Notes: a model not told the origin generated them from the letters alone. DNA of 64,000 nucleotides from Channallabes apus (GCA_030522415.1 CM060115.1:10356491-10420490); one strand, 5' to 3'; counted from the stretch's first letter, positions 12,440 through 24,378 are shown. Numbers and translations: made by a program.

Positions 12440-13525
12440 GGGACTGACAGATGCAGAGGCCACACCTCTTCACAGAGGCAAAGAAAAATTATCCAGACCT
12501 TCCACTGTTTGACAGAACGCTACAGATGCCACACCTGTTTTAGTGACATGAATAGACACAACGGCCACACCTGATCCACTGGAATTGAACTAGGCCACAC
12601 CTGATCCACTGGATCTTGGAGGCCACAATCCCTTCACTGGAACTGAAAGAGGCCACCCCTACTCCACTGAAATTGACAAAGGCCAGACCTCCGACACTAA
12701 GCCTACGCCTCCTCTACTGGATCAGAAAGAGGCCAAACTTCCTCCCCTGGATCAGAAAGAGGCCAAACCTCCTCCCCTGGATCAGAAAGAGGCCAAACCT
12801 CCTCCCCTGGATCAGAAAGAGGCCAAACCTCCTCCCCTGGATCAGAAAGAAGCCAAACCTCCTCCCCTGGATCAGAAAGAGGCCAAACCTCCTCCCCTGG
12901 ATCTGAAAGAGGCCAAACCTCCTCCCCTGGATCTGAAAGAGGCCAAACCTCCTCCCCTGGATCTGAAAGAGGCCAAACCTCCTCCCCTGGATCAGAAAGA
13001 GGCCAAACCTCCTCCCCTGGATCAGAAAGAGGCCAAACCTCCTCCCCTGGATCAGAAAGAGGCCAAACCTCCTCCCCTGGATCTGAAAGAGGCCAAACCT
13101 CCTCCCCTGGATCAGAAAGAGGCCAAACCTCCTCCCCTGGATCAGAAAGAGGCCAAACCTCCTCCCCTGGATCAGAAAGAGGCCAAACCTCCTCCCCTGG
13201 ATCAGAAAGAGGCCAAACCTCCTCCCCTGGATCAGAAAGAGGCCAAACCTCCTCTCCTGGATCTGAAAGAGCTCACACTCACTTCACTGGATCTGAACGA
13301 CGTCACACCTTGTCTATTAAAATGTGACAAATGCCACACCACCTCCACTAGATCTGAAAGGGGCCACACCTTCTGGAATTCTACTGGAACAGAATGAGAC
13401 CACACCTGAGCCACGGGATCTGAAAGACGCCACAGTTGATCCTCTGGATCTAAAGGAGGCCACAGTTGATCCACTGGATCTGAAGGAGGCCATGTCTCCT
13501 TCACTCCCTTCACTAGGACTGACTA
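12440..13525. repeat. 30-bp minisatellite with degenerate flanks
   Basis: The core (12721-13260) is 18 consecutive units of exactly 30 bp, ggccaaacctcctcccctgg followed by atcagaaaga. Units differ mainly at one A/T site: atctg occurs in units starting at 12901, 12931, 12961, 13081 and 13261. Flanking units (12440-12720, 13261-13525) are diverged, with GGCCACACCT and CCACTGGATCTGAAAG as the ancestral-looking pattern. Because 30 is a multiple of three, frames stay open; one frame gives EAKPPPLDQK per unit. Frame breaks near 12700 and 13320 argue against a real protein. Confidence 0.95.
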
Positions 13526-13559
13526 AAAACACAGTGACCTCCTGCACTTAAATTATCTT

Positions 13560-15280
13560 ACATGCACAAAATCCACAAATACTTTGAGATGCATAGAAGT
13601 TCAGAACTATAACATTTTGACTTTATCATGTTTACCAACAAGAGTATGTTAGAAATGAAAAGTTTTGTTTTGTTCCACATCACAATTTCTGAGTCAGATG
13701 CATCAATTGAAATCTGTCAGACATCTTTAGTTTCCAGTTCCCTCCCCACAATGTGGCAAATATTCACTAAGGATATTGATTCCTAAATCACCAACTCCAA
13801 CCTCAGAGGCGAAGAAACCAATCAATGACCATGCAAAAATAGTGTAGCTATCGATTACCCAGTTACTGAAAACACAACAGTAGACTGGATTAAGTAAATT
13901 AGATACATATAGATTGCCTGCTTTAGATCGCAACAACACAGAGATTGATTACACCTCAGACCTAAAAGCTGGAGAAGATCCACTACTTGACCTGACCCGG
14001 ATTTTTCAGTTTTTATACTGTACGTCAGAGACCACAGGCTCCAGGCTTCAAACGCGATAAAATCATAGACTCTGCCTTTTAAGTGAAATCTGCCTCAGAC
14101 CAGGGATCAATAACATCCCTGTTTTCCCACCACTGCTCTTCTTTACAAGCTGTTCAAGCAGATAAAACTGTGAGTGAGAGACTGAGAGATGGAGCAAATG
14201 TGTTTGTGTTTCGGTGTGTAGGAGGGAGAAGCAGAGAAAAAGACGTAGAAAAAGCGCATTAGGTCCCAGGCTGGAAAAAGCGGTTTGATTGCTGGAGCCT
14301 GACAGGCCTGCGCTGCATTAGCGCACTGATAGCTGCAGAGAAAGTGCTTGGGAAGAAGCTTCACAAACAGAAACTTAATCCATCAAAGATCTCCAGTGGC
14401 ACAGAGGAAAACAAAGTGTGTTTTTATTAAAAGCTCTTGGACGCACCATGGCAGTTGATTGCGCATAACGTGACGTAGCTTTACTTCTGAGTTATTATCT
14501 CTGTAATCAATCGAGAGCCGATCAACACCCCATTGAACTCTCAGACATGTGAAAATCAGCTTCTTTGTAGTCAGAAACAAAAAGACAAAAAGATCTGGAT
14601 GTATATTTGCTCAAAATATGAGGAAGGGTAGATGAAAAGGACAAGGATAATATATGGAACACTATATGTGTAATAGGCTAATTTTTTCAACAGACTAAAA
14701 GTGCTCTATAACAGTCGCTAGGAGACTGGGAAACATCAACGCCGAGCATCAGCTGCGGTACAATTTAACTAGCTATCACAAGCCATTAAGTCTTTTATAT
14801 AAAGAGAGTCAAAGTAAAGTGACCGTAGAAAAAACACAGAACCATTCAGAACATCAAAATTGACCTCAGATGTGGTGGTAATTTGCTAAGAATAGACTCG
14901 CTATGGCTAAATTACACTCCAAGCATTGGGAACTACCTGACCTTCGCTAACTCTAACTAGGGTAGTGAATATCACAAACGCAAGTCGCTCATTTGGAATT
15001 TTTAAGTAGATATACTGTATTAACATAAGTATATTTGAAAAGAGGAAATATTTAAAATTTTGCTTCACTCAAGTTGTACCCAAGTAGCTACTATAAAACA
15101 TGATGTTCTTTTTCTTTGTCAAAATCTTTGTAAAAAAAGTTGTAACAGTGTGAAGTACACCTCCTACAGTTTTGTCATAATGAAAAAATTACCCTGTAGT
15201 TGTGTTTGTGGTCATTTAAGTATTCAATACATATCAGGGATATGTTGTTCTTGTTGTTAATATTAATATTATTAATTAAA
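13560..15280. other. No gene recognised; repeat-poor part at 14080-14340
   Basis: Unique-looking sequence. The segment 14080-14340 (GCGCATTAGGTCCCAGG, TGCGCTGCATTAGCGCAC) is richer in CpG than its surroundings and free of known repeats. No exon could be supported. Confidence 0.35.
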
Positions 15281-15283
15281 ATA

Positions 15284-15306
15284 ATGATGATGATGATGAT
15301 GATGAT
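15284..15306. repeat. GAT trinucleotide repeat
   Basis: About seven tandem GAT units followed by AT-rich DNA. Confidence 0.9.
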
Positions 15307-16340
15307 AGTAGGTTTTGAGTTAAAAATATAGCAAATATTCATGCATTGATCGTGCATTCTTAATAAGTCACTGGCACACACCAGGAGTTATTTTTTATTA
15401 AAAAGGTTTTAATTACAAAGATTACTTAAGATCATTAGCAACATTAAAAATAAAACAAGCATCAGTTCCTTCTCTACCAATTTCATAATGCATATACCAC
15501 AGTGGTCCCCTAAGATTATACCATAGTTCATAATATAGCACAGTTCATTGGATAACTGGATGTACTGTAGCAAAGCATCTGCTTCCCTAAATGCAGCAAA
15601 ACCAGTTCTAGTGATGACAGGAGCAAGAGGAAAAAGAAAAGTATTTATGTGGATTTGAAACTTAAAGTTACACTACAGTATCCCGCACAGCATTGTTATA
15701 ATATGGTGTTCGCACAGCACTTAAGTGATGCATACTATACCTGAAGTCCATGAATGCTGGGGTAATGGAGATGGCAAAAACAGAGTGTGTGTCATTTTGT
15801 CTTGGGTTCAACATTCTTAAATTCGACTGAACACAGTTAGTCCAGTTTTTTTCATACATTTAAAAATAATAATAATTGTTTGTAATAATAATTATAATAA
15901 TAATAATAAATATAATACTTAGGTTCATTATGTTCTATTCCTGAGATAGTGAATATAGTTATTTATTAATTAATACAGCTATAATGAAATTTGACTATTA
16001 AATATTGTATTAGTATTAAATAGTTAAATTTGCACTCAGTCTAAAATGTAGTCTAAAATGCAGCTTATCTAGCAATTGTGCAACTGTTATAAAATGTCAA
16101 AAGTGCACCAGGGTTGAATGAAGGCTGCATAGTAAATAGATTTATTAAATTATATGAAATGGAAAAGGTAACATTTACAGAGTATGGCATTATAATAGTG
16201 AGACCCTACATTATAGAAAATTAGTATTTCTAATGGCAGTAGGTGTGCAGCGTGTTACACGGGGAGTCATGAGCTGGAAAATTGCTTTTCTCTTCTCCGC
16301 GCTGGTTGGAATCACTCTAGTGCTTTAGTTCCTTTTCCTT
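15307..16340. other. AT-rich DNA, no gene
   Basis: Low-complexity AT-rich sequence, with AAT repeats at 15866-15912. No exon or RNA gene seen. Confidence 0.5.
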
Positions 16341-16358
16341 TATTTATCCTTTGGTGTA

Positions 16359-16419
16359 CACTGAGTTGCCCGTTTATTAGATGCTAGATCAATATAGCTA
16401 ATAAACTGGCTGTTCAGTG
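16359..16419. mobile_element. 61-bp TIR-only miniature Tc1-type element
   Basis: A near-palindrome from cactgagttgcccgtttatt to ataaactggctgttcagtg, with TA on both sides (16357-16358 and 16420-16421). It is essentially two terminal repeats with a spacer of a few bases. The ends resemble a fish Tc1 family of the kind seen at 2920-3935. It has no coding capacity. Confidence 0.7.
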
Positions 16420-16839
16420 TATGTGTGAATGATAATGAACCTTGTTTGGGAACAACTACTACTCAGAACAAATGGGAATCTGAATACCAAGTGAACCATA
16501 ATCATAATATGGGGTAGTACACGCGCCAAAAACAAAACACACAGCCTTTTGTTTTTATGCACACACACATTTTATTTTCGTGATAATGTCCCACAACGTA
16601 ACAGAATGGGGGATTTTTCTCTATGATGTTGTGTTTATTTCTGTTCATTTCCAAGCAATATTAAATATAATCTTGCTTTGATGTATGTATTTGTGTGTAC
16701 AGTATATATGTGTGGAACAGAGGGGGAGGGAAAAGAAATTCTGAGGTTCTTCCAAAAAGATAGTAGCTAAACAAATTCAGCAGTAACGGTTTGAAGGCCC
16801 ATAAAAATTTACCTACGGTATAAAACATAGTTTACGATG

Positions 16840-17330
16840 ATAATCTATATTGCATACCATAGTATTACTGTGGCACTTCAGTGGGTCTCATGGTAGTATA
16901 ATGGCGAGTATCACAATCCTTTGATGAATACCACGGTGCTTACTGGATAAACACAATGGTCACCAAACTTCAGCAAGTATCTAACATGGTATGTTTGTAC
17001 ATACTGTACCATATTAGAGACGTTAGCAATGTTATCACACTAATGATATGGTATTGTATGTATTGTTTAGAGTTTCAACATGCACTATGGTGTTTAATTC
17101 ATATTACATTTGTACAATGGTATTATGCTATATAAATATTGTCATTATGGTACATACAGTAAACGTGTATAACATTTTTGACAATATTCTGGTATGTGTT
17201 CCATAGTATCATACTACAGGAAAAGGTAGAACCATGTGCCATAGTATGGTACATGTACTACCATATATCAGCAAATAAGTACACCATGGTATCGGCAAAA
17301 CAATTCATGGTACTAAATACCTTTTACTGT
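16840..17330. repeat. Degenerate ATGGTA / TACCAT minisatellite
   Basis: Motifs such as catagtatt, catggtagt, catggtatg, atggtattg, atggtacat, catagtatg and catggtatc recur every 20-50 bp on both strands. Units are too diverged to set a period by eye. Confidence 0.6.
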
Positions 17331-17339
17331 ATATTTTCC

Positions 17340-17755
17340 TGATTTTCTCCCTAGTTTAGTCCTCACCAATTACCACTCGTCATCAGGCTACAACTCCCAC
17401 ATCAAGGCTCAACCACCAAGCAAGTAGGGAGAAGGCTGTCACGTGCTTCCTCCGAGCTACATGATGCAACACACTCAGAGGACAGCACTATCTGCTAACT
17501 ACAAGCTAGTGTGTTTTTTATTGGCTTGCTACAGTAGCATGCCTAAACTCCTAGTTAATCAGTGAGCTCACAGACGCCCATGATTGACTATGGAGCCATG
17601 ATTAATATGAAAGTGCTAACTGCCTCCCATCCCTCCCCCCTGATAGAGCTTGGCCCAATCAACTCTCACCCCCGGCTGCGAGAGGCTACAGTATCACCGG
17701 GGATCCAAACTTGCGTTCTTTGGATGATAGGGCGAACACTTTACTCCTGAGCCGC
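17340..17755 (-). mobile_element. Old SINE-like retroposon (family D)
   Basis: Shares GGCTACAACTCCCACATCAA, AACACACTC.GAGGA, CTCCCATCCCT, GAGAGGCTACAGTAT and GGATGATAGGGCGAA with regions at 27.7 and 37.6-38.6 kb. The end near 17755, read on the minus strand, begins GCGGCTCAGGAGTAAAGTGT and contains TTCGCCCTATCATCC, like a worn tRNA head. Class assignment is inferred; no target duplication was found. Confidence 0.5.
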
Positions 17756-17759
17756 TCTA

Positions 17760-18600
17760 GAGTAGCTGAGACCCTAATTTGTAGCACCATGTAGCTAGTA
17801 TCACCAAGTAAATTAATAACTTTATAAATGTTAACTGTTGCTATCTGACTAACATAAATCACTAGATAACCAATTCTTTTTTGTTAGTTAACATCAGCTG
17901 AGGTAAAAGTATTTTTATATACATACTGTATATAATTAATTAATTTATTTTACTAACGTTTAATGTTTTATATAACTGTAGCTATATTAGACTCCAACTT
18001 GTAGTTAGCTAAAGTCAGCTAAATTAATCCGTGAATTGGTTAACATTACCATCAGGTGAAACTAACAAACATTATTTAGGTTTTAATGTGATTGGATTAA
18101 TTTATGTTGACTTGACTTAACTTCAACGGACTAACGCGCACATTTACCTAACTAGCTAACACAGACCAGTAGCTAACTCTAGATGTATGTAAAACATACA
18201 TGTTGTAGAATGTACTGTTCTTACATATTTTTTTATTATTATTACATAAAACTGAGTAATGTATTATTACTCATGCTAGCTTAACACAGATAGCATGAGT
18301 AATAATATCATGTATCATGCTAGCTCAACACAGACCACTAACTAGGTATGTCCATGCTAAATAATATTCACTGAATGTATTTGTAGTTATCTAACTTAAG
18401 CTAAGTTCATTGAAATTATTTATTAGTAGGGAAAGATTTGGTATTGAACACGAACTGGTACAAATTTTTAATAAACAATACAATGTTGTTGAATAATTTA
18501 GGACTCAAATGCTAGCTTACTAGCTACCAGCACAAACTATTATTATGTAGCATGCTAACTAATATTAACTGAAGGTCCAACTGTTAATGCTAAATCCACC
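17760..18600. repeat. Degenerate TAGCTAACT-rich repeat region
   Basis: Scattered units of the type gttagctaa, ctaactagctaacacagacc and catgctagctcaacacagacc recur without a fixed period. Two better-preserved units lie near 18275 and 18320. No gene. Confidence 0.45.
18262..18307. repeat. Perfect 17-bp stem inverted repeat
   Basis: tattattactcatgcta (18262-18278) is exactly inverted at 18291-18307, with a 12-nt loop. It probably arose from two local repeat copies in opposite orientation. Confidence 0.9.
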
Positions 18601-18915
18601 ATATGACGTTTCATTTCCAGTAAGCAATTATACAAATGTCTGAATTGACGTACATTGGCCGTTAGAAAATTATTTGTTGGGAATATTGCGGATTTTTTTT
18701 TTTTTTGCCCTTGGTGCCTTGGATTTCACATCATCAGTTTGAGGAACTGCAGCTAAAATTGATTCTATTGGGAATACAGTATATAAAAGCAATTTGAAGT
18801 GGATTCAGATATTAAAGTTATTAAAATGCTTTTGTGTGTCAGCATGTTGACATTAAAGATTGAGGAGAAACTGAGGGAACTGAGTAAATCAAAAGGCCTG
18901 ACAAGATCAAGGTGT

Positions 18916-18917
<2 letters not shown>

Positions 18918-18947
<30 letters not shown>
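18918..18947. repeat. GT dinucleotide microsatellite
   Basis: About 15 uninterrupted GT units. Confidence 0.95.
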
Positions 18948-18954
<7 letters not shown>

Positions 18955-19059
18955 TTACCTCTTTGCATATTCCATTATAGAAACACAGGTATTGTAGAAA
19001 AGCTGTGCATCTTTCCCTAACCTCACACAAACACACACTCACACACACGCAGTCATAGC

Positions 19060-19350
19060 CTGTTGATCAGATAGCCGCCATAACTAATGAAAAGTGCCGT
19101 GGAAGTGACAGAAAGATTAATGAAGTTTCCCAGGCCGCACTCCTGCGGGGATGGCGGCGCGTTAAACGTTATCCGCGGTGACAAATAATGCACCTTCTAA
19201 GCGCTGACACCTCTGAGTCAAGGTTAAAAAACACATTTGGCCAGCAGGAGAGGAGCGCCGTCCGCTCCGAGAGCCTCTGCTACTGCAGATATGGAATGAA
19301 TAGATTTACTCAAAGAGCTTCTGGTGATGGAGGAGCAGGGGATTGTGGGA
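19060..19350. other. GC-rich repeat-poor block, candidate regulatory DNA
   Basis: Contains CpG-rich stretches (GGATGGCGGCGCGTTAAACG, TTATCCGCGGTGACAAATAA) and homeodomain-type ATTAATGAAG. It lies 5.3 kb upstream of exon 1. No open frame fits a splice-bounded exon. The regulatory role is inference. Confidence 0.3.
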
Positions 19351-19639
19351 AAACGCTGAAGGAATCAGGGTTAACTGGAAACAGGAGTATACTTATGATC
19401 ACACGAACACTTTACCTCAATTTGAGTTAATCATCCAAGACTGGTTTGGTGTCCAGCTGTTGCACTATAGTAACTAACAAATAATAATGGAGGTCCACCT
19501 CACTGAAATGATCTAAATATCTGCATCAAACTTCAGTTCTTTTATGATGTCACTAAGATGTGTTGATTTGTAAATCAGTGCGACACAACATCACAATTTA
19601 ACCAATGATATAATGTAATGTGGGAGCCACCTTGGAAAC

Positions 19640-19945
19640 CCAGATAGTCTATACTGCTTTATCCTATATACAGGGTCATGGGGGGTCTGGAACTTATCCC
19701 AGGAGTCTTAGGGCACAAGGTGTACAGACACAGACTCATACGCTCATTCACACACTATGGCCAATTTGGGAACGCCAATTAGCCTAATTTGCAAGTCTGT
19801 TGGACTGTAGGAGGAAACCGAATTACCCAGAGGAAACCCACCAAGCACGGGGCGAACATGCAAACTCCATGCACACAGACCTGAGACAGGATTCGAAACA
19901 CGGACCCTGGAGGTGCAAGGCGACAGTGCTATCCACTAATCAAAC
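19640..19945 (-). mobile_element. tRNA-Val-like SINE, older copy
   Basis: Minus-strand copy with GGACTGTAGGAGGAAACCG, ACCCACCAAGCACGGGG, CTCCATGCACACAGACC and CCCTGGAGGTGCAAGGCGAC. The tail end at 19655 lacks the ATTC repeat and the tRNA 5' end is cut. Read on the SINE strand it carries GTCTCAGGTC in place of the short or duplicated box B versions, resembling the copy at 60.2 kb. Confidence 0.85.
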
Positions 19946-20019
19946 TAATATTTGTCATCATAAGCAAATATTTAGCTATAACCAATAACATGAAATGAAC
20001 AGTGATAGATCCTATGATG

Positions 20020-20290
20020 TTTAGGAATTTAACGTTCCTACAGTAATGTTCCAGCAATGTTCCAAAAAACCTCTGCTGTAATAATGATTTGCTTCATAAT
20101 CTTCCTGGAAGGGTTCGGCTTGATCTTTTTGGAACCTGCTGAATATTTACTCATAATCATAAAAGTTGGATTCAAACAAATACCTAGCTAACAAAGAATG
20201 TTATTGGAACTTTCAATAAATATTCATATGGTTCTAAGATGATTACGCTGTAATGTTCCAAAAATAACATCGCATACAAAAATGGTGTTT
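20020..20290. repeat. Degenerate AATGTTCC repeat
   Basis: AACGTTCC, AATGTTCC and their complements recur irregularly. Class unknown; possibly a worn minisatellite or a fold-back element. Confidence 0.4.
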
Positions 20291-20698
20291 TTGGAGCATA
20301 GGGCTTAGTTCAGTGTGTGTCTAGTGTTTATGTGAGATCTGTATTGTGTCAATCATCACGTGTGTGTCTGTTGATTGGATTGGAAAATGTGATCCAAAAA
20401 TCACAATCCTCAGAGACGGTGAGAATTTTTTTCTCTTTTGGTTATTATTACAATCATAGGTGAAATGCACTTTTCTGTTTCCATCTCTCACTTTGTTCAT
20501 GTGTGTGTGTGTGAGTGTGTGTGTCCGTTCTTGCACATGTTGTGTAGCCAACATCTCCTTTGGCTAAGCCTCTCATTTGCAGTCAATAGGTGTGGGCCAG
20601 CTTTGTAGCGGTCAATTCCTCCTGACCTTCAGCTGTATTATGTTGAAGCTATCGAGGAGATCTAAGCGGAGACAAGCAGGCGGTCAAGTGGAGTCTGG

Positions 20699-20723
20699 AC
20701 ACACACACACACACACACACACA
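20699..20723. repeat. AC microsatellite
   Basis: About 12 AC units followed by ATGCACGCGC. Confidence 0.9.
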
Positions 20724-20729
20724 TGCACG

Positions 20730-21360
20730 CGCATGCACACACAAGTCTGCATTACCCATTTGGGGTGTTTGGCGATGTTGTTGTAGGGATTTGTTGGTTT
20801 GTGGTTAATGTGATGGAGGTTAAAGTTGTGACATAAAGTTTCCACAAGTTTCCCTTTGCCCTGCCAAGACAATTTTGGTGTCTTGTTACTGGAACTACAA
20901 TGCTAATTATGCCAGCAGGTAATGAAATCTTATGGCTGCCAGTTAAGGAAAAAACAAACCAAGTCAAAAACATCATTTAAGCTGTGCACTTAATCCACTG
21001 ACAGACTTTAGATCACACCTCCTACCTCAATCTGTTACTACATTACTGCTTTATAGTGCAACAACGGAAAAGGTGAGGACTCGCTTCTTTGTATGAGTGC
21101 GAGACAGGGCCATAATTTTATAGGCAAAATGAATTTCTGAATTCCAACCAGATTAGGTATGAAGTGTTCAAGTGACAAATCCAAATTTTTGACATCAGTA
21201 GCAGCTGTTGGCGTTTGAAAATATAAGAAGCATACACATCTGTTATTGAGGTAGATAATATCTACTGTAGCACAAGTTCCCTGAAGAAGGTATATAGGTA
21301 AATATTTAGAACTACATATAAACTCGCAAGTCGCACACTCTAAGATTTAATTTGATCACC
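20730..21360. other. No gene recognised
   Basis: Unique-looking sequence between a CA repeat and a Tc1 fragment. Nothing supportable seen. Confidence 0.4.
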
Positions 21361-21364
21361 TTTT

Positions 21365-21710
21365 TTAATTGATGGTTATAATTATGGCGTGCAGGGTGTT
21401 GCTTCCAAAACCACTCTTTTCCAATTTGAGCCTGATTATTCAGTACATTCAGATTGTCACCTGACTTCATTTTATTGCCACATAATGTTGCTGAGCCTAG
21501 ATCTGAGCAATTAAAGCAACCCCAGATCATAACACTGCCTTGTACATACTGTAGGACCCTATGCATGATGGGTGCATCGCTTCACATGTTTCCCTAGTTA
21601 CCGAGATGCGCTTATTCCTCTGGAATAGTGTCAATCTGGACCACATGACCTTTGTCCAATGTTCCAAAGTCCAATCTTTATGCTCTCTAGGAAACTAAAG
21701 CCTTTTTTGT
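21365..21710 (-). mobile_element. Tc1-like transposase fragment (family A)
   Basis: On the minus strand a short frame reads GSVMIWGCFNCSDLGSATLC, the conserved Tc1 motif around the second catalytic aspartate region. It is preceded by DNA matching the 62.7-62.9 kb copy (AGAGCATAAAGATTGGACTT). No terminal repeats or third catalytic residue remain, so it is inactive. Confidence 0.85.
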
Positions 21711-22136
21711 TGTTGTTGCAAGGTCAGTGAAGATACCATGTACCGTATGTTTCCTCACCCGTCTAGAGTTATCATTTATTCCATGGAAGTTACCAAATGT
21801 CGTTCTTCATCCAAGCACTGCTGATCAGCCCACTGCAAGGCTCTTCAACCCTAAACCACTTAATTTTATAAATGTATTAATGCATGTAATGTCTTTTCAA
21901 TACTGTAAGGCATTGTAGGGGCATTGTAGATACATTCTTGCATGCAAAACTAACCCACTCACACTCTTAATCATGCACAGCGTATAGAGTAATAGGCTCT
22001 GGTAAAGTTGGGATTATTTGTTTTTTCGCTGAATAAGTGACGGCATTGCAGAGAGAAATCTGATCAACTGATTTGCTAAAATATTATGGAGACTTTGCTG
22101 TGATGCATGTAGTCTGATTTTGCTTTGGTTCCCCAT

Positions 22137-22477
22137 TTAGCAACCTTAGTTTCTACATGCAGTTAGGCTGCATTTAGGTTTTTTTTACATAAAAATTTTT
22201 TTTTTTTTGCGCAGGACACTTACTGATGTCATCACTCATCAGCACAAGGAGTTCGTAGAAGTGTTAGCAACAGCTGATAAAACAGCTAAAGTGAGGCACA
22301 TGGTTTTTTTCTAACTGCTATCCTTCTTTCAGAGCAAAAACCCCAAATTATAGTTTTACTGATATCGTATCCGTTGTTTGAAACGGATGAGCGGTTGCAC
22401 AATTATGATTTGTTTTAAGCCAGATAAAGATGTAGCATCAATGCAGCCTAACTGCAGGTAGGAACTTAAGTTGCTAA
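22137..22477. mobile_element. MITE-like element with about 35-bp inverted ends
   Basis: The left end (ttagcaaccttagtttctac, then atgcagttaggctgcatt) is closely matched by the reverse complement of the right end (atgcagcctaactgcaggta, then ggaacttaagttgctaa). The 341-bp interior has no frame. No target duplication was found, so the superfamily is open. Next to it, 22490-22627 ends in AACGTGAACGTAGCCTTA, which looks like the end of a different element. Confidence 0.6.
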
Positions 22478-23118
22478 GAGACATTTCAGAGAACATTAGA
22501 CCGCATTAGACTCAGATAAAAGTCACTTTTAAATATGAATGTGAACTGCCAATACATGCAAATCCGATCTGACCCCACAAACGATGGGGAATTTACCCAT
22601 GTGACTTGTAACGTGAACGTAGCCTTAGTTCCTATTTACAGTTTGTTGCACAAACACGGAAGAAAGTTCGAATAAATATCTTATCCTGTCATGTGAATTA
22701 CATAGACTGATGTACTCACATAGTGTAGCTGACATTAAATTAACACTAATCAGGAGTAAGTATGTGTGAATCGCATCCAGTGTGTATTCCTGCCTCGTAT
22801 CCAGTCATCCACAGCGAGCCTGACCAGGATAAAGCTCTTAGAGAAGATAAAAGAATTATTCAAAGTGTTATTCAACTGTTAATCTTAAAGCGTAGATGTT
22901 TGCTTTTATTACAAAAAATGTGCGAATAATGTGAGATTTAAACTCTTGTCGTTGTTGTAACACAGATCTTCTCCTCGGTTCTGATTTATTTAATATCTAC
23001 GCTCTCGTCGCTCGATTGACAAATTCGGCTCAGCTTCCCTTCCTGCGTCTTTCCTCCTGTGATTAATCGACATAACCCATTTCTGTCAATTAATCAAGGA
23101 CGGCCGAGACGGCGTAAA

Positions 23119-24239
23119 CACCCGTATCACTCAGGGCAGAAGGAGAGAAAGGGAGTGAACACAGCAGTAAAGAAGGAATGAGTAGATGATTGAGGAGTGT
23201 GGAAAAGGAAAGTGGGAACATTATACAAATAAAGCCAGACCAGTGCATGAGGAATACGAGGAAAAGTGTGTGGAGAAAAAATAAGGATAGAGGGAAAGAG
23301 AGAAAGAGATAAGGAGGAAGGGAGAGAGTGAAGAGATAAGAAACAAGAAATGGTAATGAGCACTAACAGATAAAGCCTGAACAACAGAGAGAGAGAAGAA
23401 CGGAAAGATAGGGAAAGAGTAGAAAAAAAAGGGAGGGGGAAGAGAACAAGGGAGAAGATGAAAGAAGGAGTCGTAAACAGAGACATGACATACAAGCTCG
23501 GAGAGAAAAATGAAAGACAGGCAACAAAAGAGCCGTAGCAGCGAGAATAAACAGAGAGAGAGAGAGTGAGAGATCCCTTATATCACTATTGTCAAATATC
23601 AAAAAATGACTAATACAAGGAAAAATTTTAAAGTTTGATTAATATTATTTAAAAAAAAACACTTATAAAGAGTGGGAATAAGGAAGAGAAGCAATTTTTC
23701 GTGACAATAAAGCCCTAATGTAGTGAACTGAAAAAAAGGCACAGACAGAAAGAGGAAGAGATGGGTACTCAGAAAGGAACACGTGGAGAGGCAGAGAGAG
23801 AGAGAGAGAGAGAGATTGGGTAAAAAGTAGACATGCAGAATGATATGATGTGAGAGAAAGAAAAGACACATAGGATGAGAGACAAAACAAAAGAGAAAAG
23901 AAAAAGATAGAAAAAAAAATAAAGTGATGAGAGAGAAAGCAGCAGACAGCAGATGCGGAACACCAGAACAAGGGAGAGAACTACGAGAAAAAGACTGAGG
24001 TACCTTTTTATTGCCATTGCCAACAAGTTACTAACTAAATATCTCATTTCACATATTTATAAAATTATATTTTTTTATTTTTAAGGAGAAATAATAGAAA
24101 AAATATATAATTATAAAGAAAATGAGAGAGGAAAACAAGAGTGTAGAAGAGAAAAAGTGGAGAAAGAGAGAGAGAGAGACAGAGGTATGGAAAGAGGAAA
24201 AATGACAAATAGACAAAGAGAGAGACTCAGTAACACATG

Positions 24240-24271
<32 letters not shown>

Positions 24272-24370
24272 AAGCAGAGGACAGCAGATGCAGAACACCA
24301 GAACATGGGAGAGTGAGAGAGACTTGAGAGTGAGAGAGACTGGAGGAGAAAAAGTGGAGTTTGGATGAGA
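23119..24370 (+). repeat. Purine-rich (GA) tract upstream of exon 1
   Basis: About 1.25 kb with a strong purine bias on the plus strand, with GA runs at about 23791-23814 and 24239-24264. A segment containing gcagatgc, gaacaccagaaca and gggagag occurs near 23951 and again near 24287, about 340 bp apart, so part was duplicated in tandem. The opposite strand gives long Ser/Leu-rich frames that are composition artefacts. It ends just before the CpG-rich leader of the zinc-finger gene. Confidence 0.9.
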
Positions 24371-24378
24371 GGTGCACT

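Noticed and set aside
12616..12906. Repeat protein rich in RKRPNLLPWI
   Set aside because: One of several open frames of a 30-bp tandem repeat, without an ATG start or splice signals.
12721..13260. Regular 30-bp repeats suggesting a CRISPR array
   Set aside because: Units abut directly with no unique spacers, and the genome is eukaryotic. It is a minisatellite.
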